Shown: positions 52,311 through 60,651 of the stretch, piece by piece
Numbering within the stretch: position 1 is the first letter of the stretch
Layout of the letters: each line of letters opens with the position of its first letter
Notes under the pieces: generated by a model
The model's database searches: none
Told to the model about the DNA's origin: nothing
The model's input: the letters and a program-made list of their open reading frames with translations, nothing else
Origin: JAKAXS01 sp965279065
GTDB taxonomy: Bacteria > Pseudomonadota > Alphaproteobacteria > Rhizobiales > Hyphomicrobiaceae
DNA length: 64,000 nucleotides
Direction of reading: 5' to 3'
Assembly (NCBI GenBank): GCA_965279065.1
Contig: OZ257134.1
Location: 2,914,001 to 2,978,000, forward strand
Made by a program: the position numbers and the translations under genes

Positions 52311-53393
52311 ATGGATCGCCGCGACTTCATCAAGACGACCGCTGGCGCGGCGGCCGCTGCAGCAGCCGGCACATCGGCCGCGAACACTTCGTCCTCGTCG
52401 GTCGCGACGCCCCACGTTGCGACTGGTATTCGCGAACTGCGCATAGCGATGTCGTGGCCACAGAATGGTCGCGGCTTCGATGACAGCGCGCGCCGCCTCG
52501 CGCAATCGATCGCCACCCTCAGCGCTGGCCGCTATCGGCTGTCCGTCAGTCCACACCGCGAGGGCATCGACGCCCTGTCATCTGGACGAGCGGACCTCTA
52601 TCATGGCGCCGGGCACGATTTCGTCGCTCTCGATCGTGCCTTCGCATACTTCGCCGGCTTACCCGGATCAAACGCCCTGCGGCCCACCTACCTTAATGCC
52701 TGGCTGATGGCCGGCGGCGGCCAGACGCTGTGGGATGACCTCGCCGCCCGCTACGGCTTCAAACCGCTCCTTGTTGGACATTCCGGCGCCCGCGCCGGGC
52801 TCTGGTCGCGCAACCCCGTCACCAACGTCGACGATCTTCAGGGCCTGCGCATCGCCGCCTCCGGTTTATCGGCAGACGTTGTCACGGCCCTCGGCGCCCG
52901 AGCCGTCAGCGTCACCCCCGCCGACGTCGCGCTGGCCCTTGCCGAGAACCGCATAGATGCCGTCGAGTGGGGCGGCACACTTGCGGCGTTCGGCTGCGAT
53001 CTGCACGCGGTCGCGACACACTGCCAGCGGCCCGGCCTGTCGCGAAGTGGCTTCAGTACAGTGCTGGCCGTAAGCGCGACCGTCTGGGCCGATTTGCCGG
53101 AAGCGGATCAGGCAGTATTTGCCGCCGCCGCCGCCCAGGAACTGAACCACGTCGTCGCGGAAAATCTCGGCGTCGCCGGTAAGCTGCGCGCCGCGCTCAG
53201 CGAGCGCCATGGCCTGTCGTTCACATCGATGCCGGGCGACATTACCGCCTCTGCAAAGCATGCCGCCGACCAGGCCATTGCCGAGGTTGCATCAGCGACC
53301 CCGGAGGCAGCACGCATCCACGCCAGCTACACGGCCTTCCGTGGCGCTCTGCCTGCCCCGCGCCGCAGGCGTCCCGAGACCCCCGTCGCTTGA
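52311..53393 (+). CDS. TRAP transporter solute-binding protein-like, Tat-exported (orphan)
   Basis: A 360-residue periplasmic protein. The N-terminus MDRRDFIKTTAGAAAAAAAG is a twin-arginine signal. The mature part follows the DctP family: LRIAMSWPQNGRGFDD, DALSSGRADLYHGAG, VDDLQGLRIAASGLSADVV, DVALALAENRIDAVEWGG and later helices, with the conserved arginine region at LQGLRI. TRAP proteins bind carboxylates, including halocarboxylates and keto acids. No membrane subunits (DctQM) are adjacent. It may serve a transporter elsewhere or a sensor. The C-terminus ends in a basic Arg-rich tail, which is unusual for a soluble binding protein. Confidence 0.8.
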   Translation: MDRRDFIKTTAGAAAAAAAGTSAANTSSSSVATPHVATGIRELRIAMSWPQNGRGFDDSARRLAQSIATLSAGRYRLSVSPHREGIDALSSGRADLYHGAGHDFVALDRAFAYFAGLPGSNALRPTYLNAWLMAGGGQTLWDDLAARYGFKPLLVGHSGARAGLWSRNPVTNVDDLQGLRIAASGLSADVVTALGARAVSVTPADVALALAENRIDAVEWGGTLAAFGCDLHAVATHCQRPGLSRSGFSTVLAVSATVWADLPEADQAVFAAAAAQELNHVVAENLGVAGKLRAALSERHGLSFTSMPGDITASAKHAADQAIAEVASATPEAARIHASYTAFRGALPAPRRRRPETPVA

Positions 53394-53515
53394 GGCGTTG
53401 CTCCTCTAGTGGCTGTAACGAAGAAGCTGTTATTCCGCTCTAAATCCGCTGGAATCGGTCGTATTCTGGGGTCGCTCGTGCATTGCAATGCGAGCGATTG
53501 GGAGGCTTGAATCCA

Positions 53516-53836
53516 ATGAGCACCGATTATTCCGCTGACGTGAAGCGCTATGCATCTGCGGCCGACGACAAAGCCATCGCCGGCATCGTCAAACATCTCG
53601 GCATCGCGCTGAAAAGCGCCGACGCCTCGCTGGTCTCGTGCTCCAGCAAGGATGAACTCGCCCGCGTTCGCGACAGCTGGCTGAAGAAAAAGCTGAAACT
53701 GACGCAGGACGATGCCGAACTCGACAAAGGCATCAAGGCCGTGTGCGAGAAGATGAAAGCCGACCGCAACAAGCAGCGCGTCACGTTCTACTACCTGCTC
53801 GCCGAACATTACGGCAAGGTTTCAGCGCTAGCCTAA
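53516..53836 (+). CDS. DUF2853 protein
   Basis: A 106-residue soluble protein from the ATG at 53516, with GGGAGG about ten bases upstream. YSADVKRYASAADDKAIAGIVKHLG at the start (in parts) and NKQRVTFYYLLAEHYGKV at the end are the DUF2853 pattern. Structures of this family are helical; its function is not established. A spacer of 266 bp (53837-54102) separates it from the oxidoreductase gene; I see no gene there. Confidence 0.85.
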   Translation: MSTDYSADVKRYASAADDKAIAGIVKHLGIALKSADASLVSCSSKDELARVRDSWLKKKLKLTQDDAELDKGIKAVCEKMKADRNKQRVTFYYLLAEHYGKVSALA

Positions 53837-54102
53837 GGCCATCACGGCCAACGCCTCGGCTTGGACTGCAACACAGGTGGCGGCCGACGGACCCGTGTGG
53901 GCCGCGCCGCCACCAAGTTGGCAGCTCGATCTCGAAAGAAACGACTGACTGGGCCTTTTCGGCACCGGTGGTCCGCACCATCTGTGCAATAAGCGTGCGA
54001 TGCCTGACGGTGAGCGAACCGGCAGTGCATTTGCGGGTGATACCGAAGCGTGCGACGCTCCGGGTTGAGTCGTGCAATGGCACGCGGCCGAGGTTGATGC
54101 GG

Positions 54103-57100
54103 ATGGCGAAACGCCAGGCGAGCCTTAGCGACAAGTTTGATCTTGCCGAGACGCGACAGCTGCTCACCGGCACACAGGCGATCGTGCGCCTGATGCTCAT
54201 GCAGAAGGCGCGCGACGAGAGCGCCGGCCTCAATACCGCCGGCTATGTCTCCGGCTACCGCGGCTCCCCCATCGCCTCCCTTGAATCCGCCTTCCAGCGC
54301 GTCGATGCGCTGATGAAGCGCCACAACATCCTGTTTCATCCCGGCCTCAACGAAGACCTTGCCGCCACCGCCCTCTGGGGCACGCAGCAGGCAGAACTCC
54401 GTGGCGACGGCAAATATGACGGTGTTTTCGGCATCTGGTACGGCAAAGGACCGGGCGTCGACCGCTCTGGCGACGCTTTCCGCCACGCCAATCACGCCGG
54501 CACGTCGAAGCACGGCGGCGTCCTTGCCCTGATGGGCGACGACCACACCTGCGAAAGCTCCACCAGCGCCCATCAGTCGGAGTTCGCCTTCGTCGACGCC
54601 ATGATGCCGATATTCAATCCGGCGGGCGTCCAGGAAATCCTGGACTTTGGTATCCTCGGCCTCGCCCTCTCGCGCTACGCCGGCGTCTGGGTCGGCCTTA
54701 AATGCGTGAAGGACAACATCGAGAGCACCGCCACCGTCGACGGCCGGGTCGATCGCATCAACGTGCGCCTGCCGCGCGACGACGAATTCCGCATGCCCGA
54801 AGGCGGCCTCAACATCCGCCGCAGCGAGACCGCACTCGCCAAGGAGGCTCGCCTTCACGACCTGAAACGCCCAGCCATCCTCGCCTTCGCCCGCGCCAAT
54901 GCACTTGACCGCATCGAATTGAGCGGCGGCGCCGATCCGAAGATCGGCATCATCACGACGGGCAAGAGCTACCTCGACACCCGCCAGGCGCTCGATGAAC
55001 TCGGCATCGACGAGGTCCGCGCCGCCGCTCTCGGCCTGCGCCTGATGAAAGTCGCCATGTCGTGGCCATTGGAACCGCGTGGCGTCGAACGCTTCGCCAC
55101 GGGCCTCGACCTCATCCTCGTCATCGAAGAGAAGCGCGCGCTCATCGAGACCCAAGTCAAGGAGCAGCTCTACGACACCCCCAATCGCCCCGCCGTGCTC
55201 GGCAAGAAGGACGAAGCCGGACGCTGGCTTTTCCCAGCCAAGGGTGCACTCGACCCGCTCGACATCGCCGTCGCGATCGGCGACCGCCTGCTGGCCGCGA
55301 CGCCGGACGCAGTCCTCGCCGAACGCGTCGCCGAACTGAAGAAGCTGATTGCCAGCCGTCCTGCGGGCCTCGACGCCTTCCCCCGCACGCCGCATTTCTG
55401 CGCCGGCTGCCCACACAACATCTCCACTGTCGTTCCCGAGGGGTCCCGCGCTTATGCCGGCATAGGCTGCCACTACATGGCACTATGGATGGACCGGGAA
55501 ACGGAGGGCTTCACCCAGATGGGGGCAGAAGGCGCCAACTGGATCGGCGAGGCACCTTTCTCTAATCGCGAGCACGTCTTCCAGAACCTCGGCGACGGCA
55601 CCTACATCCACTCCGGTTCGCTGGCCATCCGCGCCGCGGTGGCCGCCGGCGTCACCATGACGTTCAAGATCCTCTTCAACGATGCCGTCGCCATGACCGG
55701 CGGCCAGTCACTCGACGGGCACCTCACCGTCGAGAAGATGGCCGCCCAGGTTCTCGCTGAAGGCGTGTCGCGCCTCGACGTCGTCACCGACGAGCCGGAC
55801 AAGTACGCCAGCAACGCCTTCGCACCCGGCGTACGCGTCCACCATCGCCGCGATCTGGCGGTCGTCCAGCGCGCGCTCGCCAACACGCCGGGCGTTTCCG
55901 CGATGATCTACGACCAGACCTGCGCCGCAGAGAAGCGCCGTCGGCGCAAGCGCGGCACAATGGCCGATCCCGACATCCGTGTCGTCATCAATGAAGCCGT
56001 CTGCGAGGGCTGCGGCGACTGCGGCGTTAAATCCAACTGCATCGCCATTCAGCCGCTGGAAACTGACCTCGGCCGCAAGCGCACGATCGACCAGTCCGCT
56101 TGCAACAAGGACTTGTCCTGCCAGGACGGTTTCTGCCCCAGCTTCGTCACGCTGCACGGCGCCAAGGTGCGCCGCCCCGCATCCGTTTCACGCGATGCCA
56201 CCAGGCATGCTTCGGATCCCGCGGCCGGCTTGCCAGCGCCCGCGATGTCCGATCTGCGCAAACCCTACGCCATTCTCGTTACCGGCGTCGGCGGCACCGG
56301 CGTCGTGACGATCTCGGCGGTATTGGCTCAGGCCGCCCACCTCGCCGGCCGCGGCTTCGGCTCCATCGACGTCACCGGGCTCGCCCAGAAGGGTGGTGCC
56401 GTCGCCTGCCATATGCGCATTGCCGAACGACCCGAGGACATTCACGCCATCCGCATCGGCACAGCCCATGCCGATCTCGTGCTGGGGGGCGACCTCGTGG
56501 TGACCGGGACCAACAGGATCCTGGACGCCGTCCGCCCCGGCCACACCGCGATCGTCTACTCGCCCTACGAACTGACGACCGGCACCTTCGCGCGCGACCC
56601 CACCCTGGAAGTCCCGGGCGCGGCCCTGCGCGCCTCGATCGAAGCCCGCGTCGCCGGTGGACCGTTCGCGGCCATCGATGCACATGACATCGCCACCACC
56701 GTGTTCGGCGACAGCATCTACGCCAACATGCTGCTCCTGGGCTACGCCCACCAGCTGGGCCACGTGCCTCTGCCTGCGACCGCGATCGAAGAGGCCATCG
56801 GCCTCAACGGCGTCGACATCGAACGCAACCGCTCCGCCTTCAGCCTGGGCCGCCTCGCCGCCGCCGACCCCAAAGCGTTCGAACGCATGCTGCCTCTGCA
56901 CGCCGCACCGCATGCCGCGACAAGCCTTTCGCAGGAGTGGGACGCCATTGCAGCCCGCCGCGCCGTGGATCTGGCCAGCTATCAGGACGACGCACTGTCC
57001 TCGCGCTATCTCGCGCGCGTATCAGCCGTTGCCACGCTTGAGGCCAGGCGCACCCCCGGCCAGCACGGCCTCGCTGCAGCCGTCGCGAAGGCCTATTTCA

Positions 57101-57591
57101 AGCTGCTCGCCTACAAGGACGAATACGAGGTGGCGCGTCTCTTTACCAACGGTGACTTCAAAGCCCGCCTCGACCGCGAGTTCGAAGGGACCCGACGCGT
57201 CGAATTCCACATGGCGCCGCCACTTTTGGCGCGGCGCGACAAGCTCACCGGCCACCCGCGCAAGATCAAGTTCGGCCCGTGGGCTCTGCCGCTGCTCCGC
57301 CTTCTCGCCCGTGGTCGACGCCTGCGCGGAACGTGGCTGGACATCTTTCGCTACACTGAGGATCGCCGCCGTGAAAGGCAGCTGATCATCGAATACGAAG
57401 CGTTCCTGGACCAGCTGCCATCGCTTCTTGCGCCGAAGCACCACGCAACCTGCACGGCACTGGCCGCCTTACCACTTGAAATTGCTGGTTACGGTCACGT
57501 GAAGACGGCCAGCCTTGCCCGGGCCGAGATCCGGCGGCAACGTCTGACTAGTCAGCTAACGGCTCATACCGTTCAGGAAGCCGCTGAATGA
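54103..57591 (+). CDS. Indolepyruvate ferredoxin oxidoreductase, fused alpha-gamma-type single chain
   Basis: A thiamine-diphosphate, iron-sulfur 2-oxoacid oxidoreductase that decarboxylates aryl-pyruvates (indolepyruvate, phenylpyruvate) to the acyl-CoA. The ATG at 54103 (GAGG nine bases upstream) gives 1162 residues; ATG at 54097 is nearly equal. Order of domains: pyrimidine-binding domain (LLTGTQAIVRLMLMQ, SGYRGSP), a middle domain, the TPP core with CAGCPHN (about 432-438) and FNDAVAMTGGQSLDG, a ferredoxin insert (VCEGCGDCGVKSNC and CNKDLSCQDGFCPSF), then the gamma domain with GVGGTGVVTISAVLAQAA (about 727-744) and a C-terminal part. This fused form is typical of Proteobacteria. It probably works in aromatic amino-acid degradation. 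Confidence 0.93.
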   Translation: MAKRQASLSDKFDLAETRQLLTGTQAIVRLMLMQKARDESAGLNTAGYVSGYRGSPIASLESAFQRVDALMKRHNILFHPGLNEDLAATALWGTQQAELRGDGKYDGVFGIWYGKGPGVDRSGDAFRHANHAGTSKHGGVLALMGDDHTCESSTSAHQSEFAFVDAMMPIFNPAGVQEILDFGILGLALSRYAGVWVGLKCVKDNIESTATVDGRVDRINVRLPRDDEFRMPEGGLNIRRSETALAKEARLHDLKRPAILAFARANALDRIELSGGADPKIGIITTGKSYLDTRQALDELGIDEVRAAALGLRLMKVAMSWPLEPRGVERFATGLDLILVIEEKRALIETQVKEQLYDTPNRPAVLGKKDEAGRWLFPAKGALDPLDIAVAIGDRLLAATPDAVLAERVAELKKLIASRPAGLDAFPRTPHFCAGCPHNISTVVPEGSRAYAGIGCHYMALWMDRETEGFTQMGAEGANWIGEAPFSNREHVFQNLGDGTYIHSGSLAIRAAVAAGVTMTFKILFNDAVAMTGGQSLDGHLTVEKMAAQVLAEGVSRLDVVTDEPDKYASNAFAPGVRVHHRRDLAVVQRALANTPGVSAMIYDQTCAAEKRRRRKRGTMADPDIRVVINEAVCEGCGDCGVKSNCIAIQPLETDLGRKRTIDQSACNKDLSCQDGFCPSFVTLHGAKVRRPASVSRDATRHASDPAAGLPAPAMSDLRKPYAILVTGVGGTGVVTISAVLAQAAHLAGRGFGSIDVTGLAQKGGAVACHMRIAERPEDIHAIRIGTAHADLVLGGDLVVTGTNRILDAVRPGHTAIVYSPYELTTGTFARDPTLEVPGAALRASIEARVAGGPFAAIDAHDIATTVFGDSIYANMLLLGYAHQLGHVPLPATAIEEAIGLNGVDIERNRSAFSLGRLAAADPKAFERMLPLHAAPHAATSLSQEWDAIAARRAVDLASYQDDALSSRYLARVSAVATLEARRTPGQHGLAAAVAKAYFKLLAYKDEYEVARLFTNGDFKARLDREFEGTRRVEFHMAPPLLARRDKLTGHPRKIKFGPWALPLLRLLARGRRLRGTWLDIFRYTEDRRRERQLIIEYEAFLDQLPSLLAPKHHATCTALAALPLEIAGYGHVKTASLARAEIRRQRLTSQLTAHTVQEAAE

Positions 57592-57756
57592 TCGGGCGTA
57601 CCGTTAAGAAAGCCCGTATTTCAAGAGCCTTCGCGGATGCGCACGTGGCGAAGACTTATTGAGCCCCCCAAAAATCCAGACTAGGGTACTGCCGTATGCG
57701 AGTATTCAGGGCGTATCGGCTCGCCAGAAGCACGCGTAATTGGGGACGAGCACGCC

Positions 57757-58077
57757 ATGAATGCAACCTCTCTGGAAGAATTGCGATCAGGGCAGACCGC
57801 GAAGGAGATGACTTCGCCGGTCGATGACACGCCCGCCGCTTCGGGTCACTCCGGCGACGAGACGATGGAGCAAATCCGTCAGCTGTTGTTCGGCGACAAG
57901 CTTCAGGCTCTCGAAGCGCGCCAGACGACGTTCGAGAACAATGTTCTTCAACGGCTCGACACCCTCTCCCAGCGGCTCGATGCGCTGTCTCGCGACGTCA
58001 TGTCGGATCGCCGGGCCGCGTTCGACGAACTCGCCCGCGCCATGCAGGATCTTGGCAACCGCGTCCGCGGCATCTAG
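57757..58077 (+). CDS. Coiled-coil protein, first gene of the small-GTPase operon
   Basis: A 106-residue soluble protein of unknown family. GGGGACG lies eight bases before its ATG. After a disordered, acidic start (1-36), residues 37-100 are one amphipathic helix: EQIRQLLFGDKLQALEARQ, then LQRLDTLSQRLDALSRDV and AFDELARAMQDLGNRV. The IRQLLFGDKLQALE part repeats the beginning of the next protein (RLKELLFESESRAL), so the two may share a binding partner or form mixed coiled coils. The next gene starts 19 bp after the stop. I infer an adaptor in the GTPase module; nothing indicates enzymatic activity. The 165 bp upstream (57592-57756) likely holds the operon promoter. Confidence 0.8.
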   Translation: MNATSLEELRSGQTAKEMTSPVDDTPAASGHSGDETMEQIRQLLFGDKLQALEARQTTFENNVLQRLDTLSQRLDALSRDVMSDRRAAFDELARAMQDLGNRVRGI

Positions 58078-58096
58078 GTGGCGGGGAAGCGTTGGG

Positions 58097-60154
58097 ATGT
58101 CGCAGTCCGTCGACCGCCTGAAAGAGCTGCTGTTCGAGTCGGAATCGCGCGCGCTGACCGACGTTCAACGTCGCTTGGCAAAATCCGAGACCGACCTTCA
58201 CTCCCAGTCGCAAGAACGGCAACTGTTCGCAGACCGGCTGGAAGCCGTCTTTGCCCGCGCCGGCACTGAAGAGCGCTTTCGTGTCGCTGTCGCCGGGGTC
58301 CTCGACCGCGCCCTGCGCCAAGCCGAAACCGACCGCCATGCCGAGCTCTCCGAAGCTGTTGCCCCGCTGATCGTGCGCACGATCCGCACGGAGATCACCA
58401 ACAGCCGCGATGAACTGGTCGATGCGCTGTATCCCATCACCGGTCGCATGGTGAAAGCCTACGTCGCCAGCGCAATCAGCGACCTCGCCAATCAGATCAA
58501 CCGCAGGGTAGACGGCAATCCCTTCATGCTGCGAATTCGCAGCCTCCTGTCGGGCAAGACCGTCGCCGAGCTGGCGATGGCCGACGCCAACAGCCTGCGG
58601 GTCGAGGAGATCTATCTCATCCGTCGCGGCACCGGCGCGCTGGTCGGCCACTGGCCACAAGAGGATGGCGACAACCGCAATCAGGTGCTGAGCGGCGTGC
58701 TGGCCGCCGTCAACGAGTTTGCCAGCGATGCATTCGGCGACAGCGGATCGTCCCTTCGTCAGATCGATATGGGTGACGCGCGCGTCTATCTGCGCGCCTC
58801 CCCCTTGTACCTCCTCGCCGCGCGCTGCAGCGGCGTCGCCCCCGCCAGCGCCGAGCGCCTTCTCGACGACGCATTCCTATCGACGATCGAGCGCTGCCAG
58901 TCGCTCACATCGACACCCGGCACGTCGGCGCCCGCGCCCTACCAGACCCAGCTCAGCAACTTGTCGGACCAGCTGGCGATTGGTTTCAATGGTCTCTCTG
59001 CCAGCCAGAGGCGATCCGGCGTCAGCCCTGCATTGATCCTTCTGAGCGTCGTCGGCCTGGTCCTGGCCGGCATCGGCGGATGGATCGCCCTCGATCGCTA
59101 CTTCGTCAACCGCGCGCAGGAGATCGCCCGCGCCGCCATCACCGCCACGCCAGGCACCACCGGATATCTCGTTGATGTCGATGTCAGCCCGTTTGGCCGC
59201 CGCGTCTCGCTGACAGGGCTGACGCAGGACGAAACGGTCAAGTCAGGCATTCTGCAGCGCCTGCGCACGGACCTTCCCGGAGTTGGCATCAACGATCACC
59301 TGACGCCCTTGCCGGGCGTGCATGGCGAGATCGGCCCGGCCATTGAGCGTGCAGCGATCGCCGCGTCGCTGCATCGCGCCGCTCTTCGGCTGGACAGCGT
59401 CACGATCGATCTCCCTCTCCTTGCGGCAAACAGCGACCACCCCGTGCATCGCCAGCTACTGGAAGACACGGCAGCGCTCGCTGCAAAGACCGCGCGCGAC
59501 CTGCGCGACAACGCAAGCGAAATTCGTCGTTCGTCGGAGGAGCAGGTCAAGTTGGCCGAGCGGCTCCGCCATAAGGCCACGGATATCGCCGCGATCGCCG
59601 CCGGTCACGCACCTCCCGCCCCAGCCCCGGCCGGCGAGCCCGACAAGACCGCCGGCGACAGCGCCAGACATCTGGAACTCGCCGCAGATCAACTCGCCAC
59701 CGTCACGTCGGCCGTCGTGCAGGCGGACGCGGTTCGCCGCAACCTACCTCCCGCACCCCCGATCGTTCGCGCGCCCGACATCACGACTTTCGAACGGCTC
59801 GCCGTGTTCGTTCGCACCCATGCCGTGTTTTTCAGCGACGATCTGGCCTATCGCAACGAAGAGCAGGCCACCAAAACCTTGGATGATCTGGCCAAGCTGA
59901 TGCGAGACACGGAGGCCTTCCTGCGCATCGTCGGCTATACCGACGCCAAGGGCAGCGCCGACCGCAATACGCAGCTCAGCGACAGCCGTGCTCGCAAGAT
60001 CTTCGACGCCCTGACGTCCCGTGGCGTCGCCGCTGATCGCCTCGTCGCCGTCGGCCGCTTTGATGCCAATCAGATCGCATCCCAGATTGGCGAGACAAGC
60101 CCCAACCGCCGCGTTGAATTCGAACTCGGCTTCGAAGGCGAAGGTGCTCAATGA
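58097..60154 (+). CDS. Single-pass membrane protein: coiled coil + putative longin/roadblock-like domain + TM + periplasmic OmpA domain
   Basis: A 685-residue protein without a signal peptide. Residues 1-135 are helical and charged (SVDRLKELLFESESRAL at the start). Residues 165-270 form an alpha/beta domain, VEEIYLIRRGTGALVGHW to VYLRASPLYLLAARCSG, resembling longin/roadblock-like (LC7) domains that serve small GTPases. One membrane helix follows (309-333, ALILLSVVGLVLAGIGGWIA). After it is a BON-like stretch (360-400: GRRVSLTGLTQ), a helical segment with linker (450-550) and a C-terminal OmpA domain (565-680: VGYTDAKGSADRNTQLSDSR, NRRVEFEL) that should bind peptidoglycan. Its stop overlaps the GTPase start (ATGA). 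The layout puts a GTPase-facing domain inside and a wall-binding domain outside. Confidence 0.85.
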   Translation: MSQSVDRLKELLFESESRALTDVQRRLAKSETDLHSQSQERQLFADRLEAVFARAGTEERFRVAVAGVLDRALRQAETDRHAELSEAVAPLIVRTIRTEITNSRDELVDALYPITGRMVKAYVASAISDLANQINRRVDGNPFMLRIRSLLSGKTVAELAMADANSLRVEEIYLIRRGTGALVGHWPQEDGDNRNQVLSGVLAAVNEFASDAFGDSGSSLRQIDMGDARVYLRASPLYLLAARCSGVAPASAERLLDDAFLSTIERCQSLTSTPGTSAPAPYQTQLSNLSDQLAIGFNGLSASQRRSGVSPALILLSVVGLVLAGIGGWIALDRYFVNRAQEIARAAITATPGTTGYLVDVDVSPFGRRVSLTGLTQDETVKSGILQRLRTDLPGVGINDHLTPLPGVHGEIGPAIERAAIAASLHRAALRLDSVTIDLPLLAANSDHPVHRQLLEDTAALAAKTARDLRDNASEIRRSSEEQVKLAERLRHKATDIAAIAAGHAPPAPAPAGEPDKTAGDSARHLELAADQLATVTSAVVQADAVRRNLPPAPPIVRAPDITTFERLAVFVRTHAVFFSDDLAYRNEEQATKTLDDLAKLMRDTEAFLRIVGYTDAKGSADRNTQLSDSRARKIFDALTSRGVAADRLVAVGRFDANQIASQIGETSPNRRVEFELGFEGEGAQ

Positions 60155-60651
60155 GCGCATCGGCATACAAGGTGATGCTGCTTGGGCAGATCGGCGTCGG
60201 CAAGAGTTCCATTGCCCAGCGCCTGGTTTTCGATCGCTTCGAGAGTTCCTACAAACCGACGATCGGCGTCGACGTTTACCGTTACGAGGCCAGTGCCGAC
60301 GAGCGCGCCGTCCCGATGATCGTCTGGGACAGCGACGGCAATCTCGGTGATGCCATGTTTCGCCACGTCTATCTCAAGGAAGCATCCGCGGCCCTGATTG
60401 TCGGCGACATCACCCGCCAGGATACCATCGACGCCATGCCTGAGATCGCCGCCTCGTTTCGCGACCGCCTGCCGGGACGCTGCGTCTGCTTCCTGGTCAA
60501 CAAGGCGGATCTGGCAACGGACCTCGCCCCTTTGGAGGGCGAATTGGCACGTAGCGATACGATGCTGTTCCACACCAGCGCGTTGACCGGTGAAAACGTC
60601 AAGTTGGCCTTTGCAGAGACGGCGAAGGCCATAGTCCGGCGCGTACAATGA
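60151..60651 (+). CDS. Ras/Rab-like prokaryotic small GTPase with atypical G3 motif
   Basis: A 166-residue GTPase of the Ras superfamily. G1 is GQIGVGKSS (12-20), switch I has KPTIGVDVY with T37, G4 is NKAD (117-120), G5 is TSA (142-144). G3 is WDSDGN (59-64) in place of the usual WDTAGQ/E, so the DxxG aspartate and glycine remain but the catalytic Gln is Asn. There is no C-terminal cysteine for lipidation; the protein ends RRVQ. It is coupled on both sides by ATGA overlaps: the membrane protein upstream and the histidine kinase downstream. By its sequence it is nearer to eukaryotic-like Rab/Ras and the bacterial Rup groups than to translation or Era-type GTPases. The likely partner is the longin/roadblock-like domain encoded just upstream. 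Confidence 0.9.
   Translation: MSASAYKVMLLGQIGVGKSSIAQRLVFDRFESSYKPTIGVDVYRYEASADERAVPMIVWDSDGNLGDAMFRHVYLKEASAALIVGDITRQDTIDAMPEIAASFRDRLPGRCVCFLVNKADLATDLAPLEGELARSDTMLFHTSALTGENVKLAFAETAKAIVRRVQ

Noticed and set aside
53842..55473. Open frame of about 543 codons antisense to the indolepyruvate oxidoreductase
   Set aside because: Shadow frame in a GC-rich gene; no start signal and no family motifs.
54103..57591. Two separate iorA and iorB genes joined by a sequencing error
   Set aside because: The single long frame with a ferredoxin insert and gamma domain is the known proteobacterial one-chain form; no frameshift is needed.
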